A stretch of DNA of 64,000 nt. Origin: Pseudomonas eutrophicaquae. GTDB lineage: Bacteria; Pseudomonadota; Gammaproteobacteria; Pseudomonadales; Pseudomonadaceae. Positions within the stretch are counted from its first letter, which is position 1. Every line of letters starts with the position of its first letter. The translations under genes and the position numbers were made by a program. Shown here in pieces: positions 1 to 9,110 of this stretch. The notes beneath the pieces were generated by a model. It was not told the origin of the DNA. It ran no database searches and saw nothing but the letters and a program-made list of their open reading frames with translations. The stretch covers positions 1 to 64,000 of the forward strand of contig NZ_JAMJEZ010000009.1 of assembly GCF_023544715.1 (NCBI RefSeq), given 5' to 3'.

Positions 1-966
1 ACCCTGGAGGAAGGCACCGCAGACGCCGCCGATCTGCAGGCGATTCTTGACGGCAACGGCACCGGCACCGTCGATGCCACGGCACTGACCGCGATCGATG
101 GCACATCCGCCGCCGTAGCGGCGCTGGTCGCGAACGACGACATCACCCTGCCGACCACCTTCGACTCGATCCTCAGCGGAACCTTCAGCGTTGACGACAT
201 CAACGAGATCGATGCCGCCAACGGCGAGGACATCATCACCTACAACGGCACCAGCGGTGACGACACGCTGGACTTCACCGGCGTGACCAGTGCGCTAGTC
301 GTCAATGGCCTGGCCGGCAATGACACGATCACCGGCGGCAGCGGCGCCGACACCCTCAACGGCGGTGAAGGCAACGACACCCTCACCGGCGGCAGCGGCG
401 CCGACACCCTGACCGGCGGCAGCGGCGATGATCTGTTCAGCCTCAAAGGGGTCAGCACGGCAGCAGACCGGGATGTGGTGAAGGACTTCAGCTTCATCGA
501 GGCCGACCGGGTGGGTCTGGATGCGAGCCTCACGCTGGCAGAAACAGCCGTGGATAATCCTGCGGCATTTTTCGAGCATGCTTTCAGCGCGACAAACACG
601 GGTAACACGCCGACGGCTGACTACAAGATGAACCTGGTGGGTAACACCCTTGATGTAATCGCGCTGAATGACCTGGACCAGGACCGGGCTGATCTGTCAG
701 GCGCAACCAATGGCAGCGAGCTGCTCAAGATGTTCTACACGACAGCGAGCGTTAGCGAGGGCACTAGCATTACCTCGCTGCAGTTCGAGACTGACGTTGC
801 CGAGACTGGCGTTGCGCTGTATCTGCTCGCCTACGATAACGGCAACGCCTACCTCTATCGGGCTACCGGCGATAGCTATGTGCAGGCGAGTGATATCACC
901 CTGGTGGGCACCTTCGAGAACGTCACGACGGGCGCCTTCGTTGCGGGTGATTTCGTGATGGTGTGA
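1..966 (+). CDS. RTX calcium-binding protein, C-terminal part (5' end outside window)
   Basis: The frame is open from base 1 to the TGA at 964-966, so the start lies upstream; 321 residues are visible. Residues about 100-140 hold glycine/aspartate nonapeptides of the GGxGxDxLx type (NDTITGGSGADTLNGG), which fold as a calcium-binding beta-roll in RTX proteins. They are followed by a domain of about 180 residues without recognised motifs. The protein ends in GDFVMV, an acidic residue plus hydrophobic tail typical of type I secretion substrates. Likely secreted or surface-attached; the function of the missing N-terminal part cannot be told. A strong GC hairpin follows 80 bases downstream. Confidence 0.85.
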   Translation, partial: TLEEGTADAADLQAILDGNGTGTVDATALTAIDGTSAAVAALVANDDITLPTTFDSILSGTFSVDDINEIDAANGEDIITYNGTSGDDTLDFTGVTSALVVNGLAGNDTITGGSGADTLNGGEGNDTLTGGSGADTLTGGSGDDLFSLKGVSTAADRDVVKDFSFIEADRVGLDASLTLAETAVDNPAAFFEHAFSATNTGNTPTADYKMNLVGNTLDVIALNDLDQDRADLSGATNGSELLKMFYTTASVSEGTSITSLQFETDVAETGVALYLLAYDNGNAYLYRATGDSYVQASDITLVGTFENVTTGAFVAGDFVMV

Positions 967-1045
967 GGTGAGCCTGGGCGGTGACGGCCTTCGCGGCCGG
1001 CAGATGCCGCCGCAGGCCGTACCCCTCCATTCGTCGTAATACGCC

Positions 1046-1073
1046 AGACCCCGTCTTCCCGAAGGCGGGGTCT
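1046..1073 (+). terminator. GC-rich hairpin, probable terminator after the first RTX gene
   Basis: Perfect 8-bp outer stem AGACCCCG/CGGGGTCT with an inner stem closing on a small loop. There is no T-run, so termination strength is uncertain. Its core closely resembles the terminator at 14005-14036. Confidence 0.5.
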
Positions 1074-1170
1074 GTGCGTGATGCTGGTAAACAATACGGC
1101 GAGCGTGCCGCACCCTGGGCACCCCGTCAGCACACCGGTGCGCCGGTCTATCATCAAGGCAGGAAGCAAG

Positions 1171-2844
1171 ATGGGCATAGCAGTCAAAAACCTCAAAAAC
1201 GGCGCTCGCCTTACCTTCACTGACGGCAGCGAGAATATCCTCTACCAGGGCACTTCGCGGATCGAGAGCATCACCCTCGGCAACGCAGGCACCTACCTGC
1301 TGCGCAACATCGAGAACGTGCGCGGCAGCAGCGGTGCCGACATCGTCACCCTGCAGAACCCGGCCCAGGGCGTCGGCAGCCTGAACCTTGGCCGCGGTTA
1401 TGACGTGCTGAAAATGGAGGGCAGCTTCGACGATGCGCGCGACACACAGCTGGTCAACATCGAAGAGGTGGCCCTGGCCGCGGATGGCCTGACGCTGAAC
1501 CTGAGCGCCCAGACAGAAGGCTTCATCATCCAGGGTTTTGCGAGCGGCGCTTCGACGATCGTAGGCGGCAGCGGTAATGACACCCTCACCGGCGGCGTGG
1601 GTAACGACGACCTTGCCGGCGGCAGCGGTAATGACACCCTCACCGGCGGCGTGGGTAACGACACCCTCACCGGCGGCGTGGGTAACGACACCCTCACCGG
1701 CGGCGCCGGGGCGGACCGTCTGGAGGGTGGCGCCGGCGACAATGTCTACCTGTTCAATACCGGCGATGTGCAGGCGGGCGAGGCGGTTTACCTCTACAAC
1801 GGTCCCGATGCCACCCATACCTTCCGCGTGCAGAGCTCCACCGATTTTCGTGCGCTGACCACCTTCGAGACCGATGCAGACGGTAATGTCTACGGTGGCG
1901 GCAGGTTGTGGGGGCTGGACCGGATCGAGATCGCCGAAGGGCAGGAGGCGCTGTTCTCGGTGGCGCAGTTTAGAGATCACTACTACGACTCCCTGACGGT
2001 GCAGGGGACGGCGGGCGGTGAGACCGAGGTGCTGAGCATCAAGGGCACCGAGTTCGGCGAGTACCTGTGGCTGTTCAATCCGCGCCTGCAAGATGCACAG
2101 CTGGTGATTGACATGGGTGCCGGTGATGACGGGATCGATCTGTACAACGATTGGTACTACTTTGGGGAGCCGTCTGCACCGGTCGTCATCACGGGGGGGG
2201 ATGGCAACGATTGGATTAGGGTCTACGGCGGCACCATGACCAGTGGGGCTGAGCTGTCTGGCGGCGCGGGTAACGATACCCTCTACAGTGCTATGGGCAG
2301 TGACATCCTCACCGGCGGTACCGGGGTCGATATGTTGTATCTGGGCGTGGACAGCGTCACTGACACCGTGCGCGCGGCCGAGGGTGATGGCGTCATCCTG
2401 ACGAAAGCCGTGCCAGCCCATGAGGCGGTTGATCGTGTGTATCAGTTTGTCGGCGGCACCGACCAGTTCACGGTCAGTGGCGCGGCAAGCAGTGTGGTGC
2501 TGGGCGGTGTGGGGGTAGTGCAGACGCCAGGCAGCGCCTTCGCGGATGTGGCGACCGGCACCTTCGATCTGAACGGCACCATCGCCGGCGCCTTCATCAC
2601 CGGCGCCAACGCCGGCAATCTGCGTGACTACACCACGGTGAGCACGGCCATCGGTACGCTGCAGAACGAGGCGCAAGGCGCCGAAGCCTACTTTGTGCTG
2701 GTGGATGACGGTGGCACCTACGGCATCTACCACTTCGTCTCCACGGCAGCAGACGGCGTAGTGGGTGAGGGGGAGCTGGAGCTGCTGGGCATGCTCCTTG
2801 GCGCCAGCGGGCCTGTGACGGCGGCCGACTTCCTCTTCTACTGA
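1171..2844 (+). CDS. RTX calcium-binding protein, probably type I secreted
   Basis: 557 residues from ATG 1171, preceded by AGGAAG at a good distance; an in-frame start at 1078 would add 31 residues of poor-quality sequence without a ribosome site. Residues about 130-190 contain six or more RTX nonapeptides (GNDTLTGGVGNDTLTGG). A second, weaker Gly/Asp-rich stretch lies near residues 310-390 (GAGDDGIDLYNDW, GAGNDTLYSAMGSDILTGG). No Sec signal is visible. The C-terminus GPVTAADFLFY carries the acidic-plus-hydrophobic type I signal. Its composition resembles the preceding RTX protein. Substrate and activity are unknown; an adhesin or extracellular matrix protein is plausible. Confidence 0.85.
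   Translation: MGIAVKNLKNGARLTFTDGSENILYQGTSRIESITLGNAGTYLLRNIENVRGSSGADIVTLQNPAQGVGSLNLGRGYDVLKMEGSFDDARDTQLVNIEEVALAADGLTLNLSAQTEGFIIQGFASGASTIVGGSGNDTLTGGVGNDDLAGGSGNDTLTGGVGNDTLTGGVGNDTLTGGAGADRLEGGAGDNVYLFNTGDVQAGEAVYLYNGPDATHTFRVQSSTDFRALTTFETDADGNVYGGGRLWGLDRIEIAEGQEALFSVAQFRDHYYDSLTVQGTAGGETEVLSIKGTEFGEYLWLFNPRLQDAQLVIDMGAGDDGIDLYNDWYYFGEPSAPVVITGGDGNDWIRVYGGTMTSGAELSGGAGNDTLYSAMGSDILTGGTGVDMLYLGVDSVTDTVRAAEGDGVILTKAVPAHEAVDRVYQFVGGTDQFTVSGAASSVVLGGVGVVQTPGSAFADVATGTFDLNGTIAGAFITGANAGNLRDYTTVSTAIGTLQNEAQGAEAYFVLVDDGGTYGIYHFVSTAADGVVGEGELELLGMLLGASGPVTAADFLFY
1564..1716 (+). repeat. Tandem 27-bp RTX-coding repeats
   Basis: The segment GGCGGC(A/G)(G/T)(C/G)GGTAA(T/C)GACACCCTCACC recurs several times in tandem. 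Each copy encodes one GGxGNDTLT nonapeptide of the RTX gene. Near-identity at DNA level suggests recent expansion or slippage. Confidence 0.75.
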
Positions 2845-2943
2845 GTCAGCCAGGGCCAGCAGGGGACAGACCACGACAGCGCTGCGCTCAGGGACTGCTC
2901 CCTGGGCGCCCGCTCGTGTCCATGCCTTCTGGGAATACCCTTG

Positions 2944-5703
2944 ATGATTTCTGCCTTTCATATCCAGCGCCTGCAGTTCTTTCGTGGTGGCCACGCCGGT
3001 CTGGCCGAACCCACCGCCCGTCTGAGCCTGCGCTGGGACGGCCATCCCGACGACTGGCCCGCCACCGAGGCGCATTGGCGCCAGCAGGCGCTGGCGCTGT
3101 GCCCGCCCGAGGTGCTGCCGCGCCCCGAGGCTTGCGACTGGCCCCACGCCTGGTGCCAGCCAGCGCCCATCTCCATCCCCAGCCCCGCGGCGCAGCAGGC
3201 AACGGGCAGGCACCCGGCCGCTGCGCACACGGTGCCCGGCAGTACGCCCGGCACGCCGGGCCACTGGGTGCTGGCGCTGACCTGTGCCTTGCAGCAATGG
3301 AGCCGCGATGCGCTGGGTGCTGGCCGGCTGCTGAGCGAGCAACCGGGCGGCGTCGAGCTGGCGCTGCCCTGGCAGCGCGAGGCGACCTGCCGTGAGGCCC
3401 TCAATCACGCCCTGCGCCTGTTGCTGCTCTGGAGCCATCCTGCCATCCCCAGCGAGACCGTCCGCGCGCTGCACACCGAGCGTCAGGCCTGGCTGATCCG
3501 CCAGCAGGGCGGCGGGTTGCCACCCAATACCCTGCGTTTTGCCCAGGCCGCCCGGGCGCGGGGCATTCCGCTGGTGCAGCGCGACGGGCTGATCCAGCTG
3601 GGCTGGGGCCGGCACAGCCGCCGGCTCGACAGCAGCTTCACCGATGCCACCGGGGTGATCGCCACCCGTCTGGCCCGGCAGAAGATCCAGACCAGCCGGC
3701 GGCTGGCCGAGAATGCCCTGCCGGTGCCCGCCGGCGCGCAGGTCGCCACCCTGGAGGCCGCCCGCCAGATCGCCGAACAGCTCGGCTGGCCGGTGGTGGT
3801 CAAGCCCGCCAGTGAGGATCAGGGCCGCGGCGTCGCGCCTGACCTGCGCGATGCCGCGGCCTTTGAGGCCGCCTTTGCCACCGCCCAGGCCCTGAGCCCG
3901 GGGGCGGTGATTGTCGAGAAGCACATCGAGGGGGCCGACTACCGCCTGCTGGTGGTCGGTGGCCGGCTGCGCATGGCCACCCGGCGCATCCCCGCCGGGG
4001 TCACCGGGGATGGCCAGCACAGCCTGCAGGCGCTGGTCGAGCAGGCCAACGCCGACCCGCGCCGCGGCCACGACAAGCGCAGCCTGCTGCTCTGCCTGCA
4101 CCTCGATGACCCCGAGGCCCGGCGCTGCCTGGCCGAGCAGGCGCTGAGCCACACATCGGTGCCCGCTGCCGGGCGCTTTGTCTACCTGCGCAAGACTGCC
4201 AACATCAGCACCGGCGGCACCGCCGAGGATGTCACGGCACAGCTTCACCCCGACAACCGTCTGCTGGCCGAGCGGGCCGCCCGGATCATCGGGCTGGACA
4301 TTGCCGGGGTGGACTTTCTCTGCCCGGACATCACCCGCAGCTGGCGCGAGGTGGGCGGGGCGATCTGCGAAGTGAATGCCCAGCCGGGTTTTCGCGTGCA
4401 TTGGCTCGGTGATCCGCAGCGCGACATCAATGGCGAGATTGTCGACTGGCTGATGCAGGGCGGTGATGGCCGCATCCCCACCGCCGCCATCACCGGTACC
4501 AACGGCAAAAGCACCACGGCCCGCATGCTGCACCACATCTGGCAGGCCAGCGGCCGCACCTGCGGGGTGACCACCACCGCCGGCACCTGGGTGGGGGAGG
4601 CGCTGATCAGCCGCGACAACCTCTCCGGCCTGCCCGGTGCGCGCCTGCTGCTGGACGACCCGGCCGTGGAGGCCGCCGTGCTGGAGCTGCCGCGCAAGGG
4701 ACTGCTGGTCTTTGGTCACCCCTGCGACGCCTACGACGTCGCCGCCTTGCTCAACGTGCAGGATGACCACATCGGCGCCGATGGCATCGACACCCTGGAG
4801 CAGATGGCCGCCCTCAAGGCCGAGGTGCTCGAGCGCGCCCGCCACGCGGTGGTGATCAATGCCGATGATCCGTTGTGCCTGGCAATGCGTTCGCGTGCCA
4901 CCTGCAGCCGCCACCTGCTGGTGTCCCGTACCGCTCACTCCCCAGCCTTGCAGGCCCATCTGGCGGTGGGGGGCGAGGGGGTGTTTGTTCAGCCTCATGC
5001 CGGCCAGCCGTGGATCGTGCTGGCCGAAGGCGCCCGCCAGACCCCGTTGCTGGCGCTGGCCGCCATCCCCGCGACCCTCGCGGGCCAGTTGCCCTACAAC
5101 GAGCAGAATGCGCTGTTTGCCGTGGCGCTGGCCTGGGCGCAAGGCATCGAGCCGGCCACTATCGCCCGGGCACTGGCAGGTTTTGGCCTCAGCGTTCGGG
5201 ACAATCCCGGGCGCTACAACCTGATCGAGGGGCTGCCGTTCGAGCTGCTGGTCGATTTTGCCCATAACCCCGACGGGGTGAATGGTCTGCTGGCGCTGCT
5301 GCGCCAGCGTCCCCCCCGTGGCCGGCGCTGGCTGGTCAACATGATGGTCGGCAACCGCTTCCGTCAGCACCTGGAGCATCTGCTGGAAGGCGCACTGCCG
5401 CTGTTCGGGCAGTATGTGCTCAGCGGTCGCCACGAGGTGACCCGTCTCTCGGCCGACTGGCGGTCGGCATCCGATCCGCTGGCGGCGATGCTCGAGCATG
5501 GGCGGGACTATCTGCAGGCCCGCGGTGTTGCCGCGCAGGCGATCATCACCGACCCGGATCCGGCCTCTGCCATCACCCGGGCACTGGCCGCCGCACAGCC
5601 GGGGGATCAGGTGGTGATGCTGGTCAAGCCCTGGGTGGCCCTGCCGCTGATCGAGCAGTGGCAGGCCGCGCAGGCGCAGGCAGAGAGGCGCCCATGCAAC
5701 TGA
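2944..5703 (+). CDS. cphA: Cyanophycin synthetase-like ATP-grasp/Mur ligase
   Basis: 919 residues, close to the 870-900 usual for CphA. The N-terminal region (1-230) is divergent. An ATP-grasp domain follows (about 235-490: VVKPASEDQGRGVAPD, then EVNAQPGF with metal-binding acidic/Asn residues). A Mur-ligase-like domain starts at about 515 with the P-loop ITGTNGKSTTARM and has LLVDFAHNPDGV near 770. CphA polymerises aspartate and arginine into cyanophycin, a nitrogen store, using ATP. Start: TTG 2941 precedes ATG 2944; the ATG is preferred. It overlaps the next, broken paralogue by 10 bases, as in bacteria carrying cphA and cphA' side by side. No cyanophycinase gene is in the window. A related amide-ligase product other than cyanophycin cannot be excluded. 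Confidence 0.8.
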   Translation: MISAFHIQRLQFFRGGHAGLAEPTARLSLRWDGHPDDWPATEAHWRQQALALCPPEVLPRPEACDWPHAWCQPAPISIPSPAAQQATGRHPAAAHTVPGSTPGTPGHWVLALTCALQQWSRDALGAGRLLSEQPGGVELALPWQREATCREALNHALRLLLLWSHPAIPSETVRALHTERQAWLIRQQGGGLPPNTLRFAQAARARGIPLVQRDGLIQLGWGRHSRRLDSSFTDATGVIATRLARQKIQTSRRLAENALPVPAGAQVATLEAARQIAEQLGWPVVVKPASEDQGRGVAPDLRDAAAFEAAFATAQALSPGAVIVEKHIEGADYRLLVVGGRLRMATRRIPAGVTGDGQHSLQALVEQANADPRRGHDKRSLLLCLHLDDPEARRCLAEQALSHTSVPAAGRFVYLRKTANISTGGTAEDVTAQLHPDNRLLAERAARIIGLDIAGVDFLCPDITRSWREVGGAICEVNAQPGFRVHWLGDPQRDINGEIVDWLMQGGDGRIPTAAITGTNGKSTTARMLHHIWQASGRTCGVTTTAGTWVGEALISRDNLSGLPGARLLLDDPAVEAAVLELPRKGLLVFGHPCDAYDVAALLNVQDDHIGADGIDTLEQMAALKAEVLERARHAVVINADDPLCLAMRSRATCSRHLLVSRTAHSPALQAHLAVGGEGVFVQPHAGQPWIVLAEGARQTPLLALAAIPATLAGQLPYNEQNALFAVALAWAQGIEPATIARALAGFGLSVRDNPGRYNLIEGLPFELLVDFAHNPDGVNGLLALLRQRPPRGRRWLVNMMVGNRFRQHLEHLLEGALPLFGQYVLSGRHEVTRLSADWRSASDPLAAMLEHGRDYLQARGVAAQAIITDPDPASAITRALAAAQPGDQVVMLVKPWVALPLIEQWQAAQAQAERRPCN

Positions 5704-6969
5704 GCTGGACACAGGCCTACCACGGCGCCAGTCCGCTGGCGGCGGAGCCGGTGGTGGTGGGGCAATTGCGCGCCACCCCTGCAGAGTGCCAGCAGGCCGC
5801 GTCGGCGGCGGTTGCGCTGCAGCGCCATTACCCTCACTGGCTGGGGGCTGAGCCAGACCCATCGCCAGCCGGCGCCATGCTGCAGGAGAGCGCCTTGCCG
5901 GCGGTGGCACCGGGCGAGCCTGGCCTGGCCGGCCTTGAGCGGCTGGCCCGCCAGGCGGTGCGCTGGGCGCTGGCGGCCCTCAACGAGGTGCGTGGTTATC
6001 TGCATGAGGCCGGTGCCGCCGCCGGAGAGGAGGGCGTGCAGCTGTGGGTGGGGTTTCACGATCCGCAGCTCAGCCAGAGCGCCCTGCAGCTTGCGCTGCA
6101 GACCGCACTGCGCAGTGTGCAGGCGGACTTTTCCCCCGCGATGGCAGAGCCGGCCTTGCAGGCCTTGTGGCAGCAGTGTCGACAGCGCCACCCGGACTAC
6201 CAGGCGCACATCCTGATGAGTGCCGCCCGGCACCGTGGCGTACCGGTGCTGCCGTTCGATGCTGCGCTGCGTTTGTGGCAGTTCGGCTGGGGGCAGCGCT
6301 CGCGGGTGTTCTTTGAGTCCAATTCGAACCATACAGGTCCATCCGCAGATCCGTGCAGCGGCTGAAACCGTGGCGCGCACGCTGGGCCTGCGCATGCTCG
6401 GTCTGGACTACATCACCCCGGACATCAGCCAGCCCTGGCAAGCCGTGGGCGGCTGCTTTATCGAGATCAACGCGGTACCGGCTCTGGATGTCAGTCGCGA
6501 GCAGCTGCTGCAGATGGGGCTGGCGGCGCTGGGCGCTGAGCCGGCAGCCATTCCGGTGCTGCTGCTGGTCTTGCCTGAGGCTCAGCGTGTGGCCTGTGCA
6601 GACTGGCTGGCGGCGCGGTCTGCACGACCGGCGCTCGGCTGGCTGTGCGGTGAGCAGCTGTCGGTCAATGCCGCCGCCTGGCCGGTTACCGGGTCGCTGG
6701 CGCAACGCGTGGCCATGCTGCTGCGCCATCAGTGCGTCGAGCGGGCGCTGGTGGTCTGCAGCGCCGCCGAGCTGCGCGAAGGCTTGCCGCTGTCTGCCCT
6801 GACTGGCGCGCTCATCTGGCCGGGCGAGCTGGACGAGGCCTGGCAGCAGGTGCTGACGCGCCATGCCGAGGCACTCCATACGGTACGCTCACCTGCCCAG
6901 TGGCAGGCTATCCTGCAATCATTTTGCGAGTTCCCCCATGCACCTGATCAACGCCCTGTCCCCCGATGA
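5694..6969 (+). pseudogene. Second cyanophycin synthetase-like gene (cphA'-like), broken by an internal deletion and frame change
   Basis: ATG 5694 opens a frame matching the CphA N-terminal domain up to LWQFGWGQRSRVFFESNSN (compare LIQLGWGRHSRRLDSSF in the intact upstream gene). It stops at 6365. From about 6335 the next frame resumes with VHPQIRAAAETVARTLGL and LDYITPDISQPWQAVGG, matching the end of the ATP-grasp domain (HPDNRLLAERAARIIGL, FLCPDITRSWREVGG). About 200 residues, the body of the ATP-grasp domain, are missing and the frame shifts. The downstream part runs to 6969 with a C-terminal region that lacks a Mur P-loop, in keeping with the shorter CphA' form. Two separate truncated proteins might be made, but neither could be an active ligase. 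A mis-join in the assembly is the alternative. Confidence 0.75.
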
Positions 6970-7591
6970 CCTGCAACGCCTGCGCACCGCCCTGGCAGCG
7001 GCCGACTGGCAGGATGGCACGGCCACTGCCTACGGTAGCGCCCGCCAGCGCAAGTGCAACCAGCAGGTGACCGAGGCCGACCCGGCGCTGGGCGGCCTGT
7101 TTCGTGGCTTGCGCACCTTCTTGCTCAACCATGAGCCGCTGCGCCAGCTGGCCTGGCCCCGTGCGCTGCTCAACCTGCGTGCCGCGCGCTACGGGGTGGG
7201 GGATGCCTACGGCTGGCATGTCGATCAGGCGGTGATGGGCAGCCAGCGCTCTGACCTGAGCTTTACGCTGTTTGTCAGTGCGCCGGACAGCTACCAGGGC
7301 GGTGAGCTGGAGCTCGATCACGGTCACCACAAGGTGCGGGTCAAGGGCGAGGCCGGGCAGCTGCTGGTCTACCCGACCGGCACCTTGCATCAGGTCTGCC
7401 CGGTGACCGCCGGGGAGCGTCTGGTGGTCGTCGGCTGGATCGAGTCGCTGGTGCCGCGCGCGGACGATCGCGAGCTGCTGTTCACCCTGGCCAGCGAGCT
7501 GACCCGCCTCAAGGCGCTGATCGATGATCCGGCCTCGTTCGACCGCCTCAACGCCCTGCAGCAGAACCTGATCCGCCGCCTGGCCCACTGA
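6938..7591 (+). CDS. PiuC/YbiX-like Fe(II)/2-oxoglutarate-dependent dioxygenase
   Basis: 217 residues from ATG 6938, which overlaps the end of the preceding broken gene by 32 bases. The double-stranded beta-helix metal site is visible: HVDQ (HxD) in YGWHVDQAVMG, the distal His in GTLHQVCPV, and the 2-oxoglutarate-binding Arg in ERLVVVGW. This is the PKHD-type hydroxylase family; PiuC-type members are often iron-regulated and sit by TonB receptors, but here the neighbours are cphA-like genes and glycosyltransferases. The substrate is unknown. Hydroxylation of an amino acid or peptide product of the CphA-like ligase is a speculative link. Confidence 0.85.
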   Translation: MHLINALSPDDLQRLRTALAAADWQDGTATAYGSARQRKCNQQVTEADPALGGLFRGLRTFLLNHEPLRQLAWPRALLNLRAARYGVGDAYGWHVDQAVMGSQRSDLSFTLFVSAPDSYQGGELELDHGHHKVRVKGEAGQLLVYPTGTLHQVCPVTAGERLVVVGWIESLVPRADDRELLFTLASELTRLKALIDDPASFDRLNALQQNLIRRLAH

Positions 7592-7689
7592 GCCCCGGCC
7601 TGCGCTGCCCATCGCCGTGCGCCGGGGATGTTGGTCTGCCGGGCCTGAGCCATTATGCTGGCCCGCGCTCAATCACAGGACACCCCATC

Positions 7690-9081
7690 ATGGACCGCAA
7701 GACCGCCAAGCCGGCCACCTCTGCCCGTAACGCCCAGACCACGCCCAAGGCCAAGCCCGCCGCCGCCCGCCGCAAGGCGACGGGCCAGACGAACGCCCAG
7801 GCATCCGCCAGCGCCGCCGCTCGCAAACCCCGCCTGCTGTGGGCCAACCCGTTCTGCCTGCTCGATACCTCCAGCGGGGCGTCGATGGCCGTGCGCGAGA
7901 TGCTGCTGCAGCTGGTCGCTCAGGGGTGGGAGGTGAGGGTGCTGGGGGCAACCATCTTTGATGCCGACAAGGGCACACTGCGTCTGCGGCCGCACTGGTC
8001 GACCTTCGAGGCGCGCCATAACAGCATTGTTACCGTCAATGATGGCCCGCTGGTACACCGTCTGCTGGCGACCCGCAGCATTGTCCGCCAACAGATGACC
8101 GCACAGGAGGAGGGCACCTGGTATACCGCTTACCTCAAGTTGCTGGAGACCTTCAAGCCGGATCTGGTGTACTTCTACGGCGGCCAGACCCTCGACATGC
8201 TGATCCCCGATGAGGCTCATGCCCGTGGCATTCCGGTCGCAGCCTATCTGGCCAACGGCAACTATCAGGCCACGCGCTGGTGCCGGGATGTCGATCTGAT
8301 CATCACCGACAGCCAGGCCACGTCCGACATGTATGCCGAGAGGCAGGGCTTTCGTGCCGTACCGGTCGGCGCCTTCATCGACCCGGCGCCGGTACTGGCC
8401 AGCCAGCACAGCCGCCAGCATGTGCTGCTGGTCAACCCGTCGCTGGCCAAGGGGGCCGGGATTGTCATCCAGCTGGCGCTGCAGCTGGAAAAGCGCCGGC
8501 CCGACATCACCTTTGAGGTGGTCGAATCCCGTGGCAACTGGCACCAGCTGGTGCGCCAGATCAGCAGCGCGCTGGGTGAGCCGCGCGAGTCGCTGCGCAA
8601 TGTCATCGTCACCCCCAACACCACCGACATGCGCCCGATCTACGGCCGCGCCCGCCTGCTGCTGGCGCCAAGCCTGTGGTGGGAGAGCTTTGGCCGGGTG
8701 GCGGCCGAGGCGATGATGAACGGCATCCCGGCGCTGGTCAGCAACCGCGGTGGCCTGCCGGAGGTGATCGGTAACGGCGGCCTCAAGGTCGACTTCCCGG
8801 CCGACTGCTACGAAGCGCCCTACACCAAGCTGCCGAGCCCGGAACTGCTGCAACCGCTGATCGCCTGCATCGAGCGCTTCCATGACGATCCGGCGTTCTA
8901 CCAGCGCTACGCCGAGCGCGCCCTGCAACAGGGCCAGCACCACCGCATTGAGGTCAGTACCCAGCGCCTGCTCGACGCCTTCGCACCGCTGATCGCCCAG
9001 CGGGCGGGGGATCGTGATCCTGCGGCGACGCTGCGCGGGCACAAGCAGCTACGGCCCGAACGCGAGGCAGTGGCCCGCTGA
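7690..9081 (+). CDS. GT4-family glycosyltransferase with a Lys/Ala-rich N-terminal tail
   Basis: 463 residues. Residues 1-45 are a low-complexity basic tail rich in Lys, Ala, Thr and Pro (KTAKPATSARNAQTTPKAKP). A GT-B fold follows: N-terminal half beginning PRLLWANPFCLLDTSSG and C-terminal half with LLLAPSLWWESFGRVAAEAM, the E-x7-E nucleotide-sugar site of GT4 enzymes. It presumably moves a sugar from a nucleotide donor onto a polysaccharide, glycolipid or protein acceptor. The N-terminal half resembles that of the next gene. ATG 7690 has a CAGGAC ribosome site. Donor and acceptor are not predictable. Confidence 0.8.
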   Translation: MDRKTAKPATSARNAQTTPKAKPAAARRKATGQTNAQASASAAARKPRLLWANPFCLLDTSSGASMAVREMLLQLVAQGWEVRVLGATIFDADKGTLRLRPHWSTFEARHNSIVTVNDGPLVHRLLATRSIVRQQMTAQEEGTWYTAYLKLLETFKPDLVYFYGGQTLDMLIPDEAHARGIPVAAYLANGNYQATRWCRDVDLIITDSQATSDMYAERQGFRAVPVGAFIDPAPVLASQHSRQHVLLVNPSLAKGAGIVIQLALQLEKRRPDITFEVVESRGNWHQLVRQISSALGEPRESLRNVIVTPNTTDMRPIYGRARLLLAPSLWWESFGRVAAEAMMNGIPALVSNRGGLPEVIGNGGLKVDFPADCYEAPYTKLPSPELLQPLIACIERFHDDPAFYQRYAERALQQGQHHRIEVSTQRLLDAFAPLIAQRAGDRDPAATLRGHKQLRPEREAVAR

Positions 9082-9110
9082 AGGGCGGCACTCTGCAAGG
9101 AACCCGTGTC

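Noticed and set aside
1564..1716. Short regular repeats that could suggest a CRISPR array
   Set aside because: Repeats are contiguous 27-bp coding units without spacers and encode RTX nonapeptides.
697..5910. A very long open frame on the minus strand opposite the RTX and cphA genes
   Set aside because: It is antisense to genes with clear motifs; its Gln/Gly/Pro/His-rich translation has no domain. Long antisense frames are common in GC-rich DNA.
5694..6365. First half of the broken cphA'-like gene considered as an independent small gene
   Set aside because: It matches only the N-terminal domain of the adjacent ligase, ends at a shifted-frame stop, and the following frame continues the same homology.
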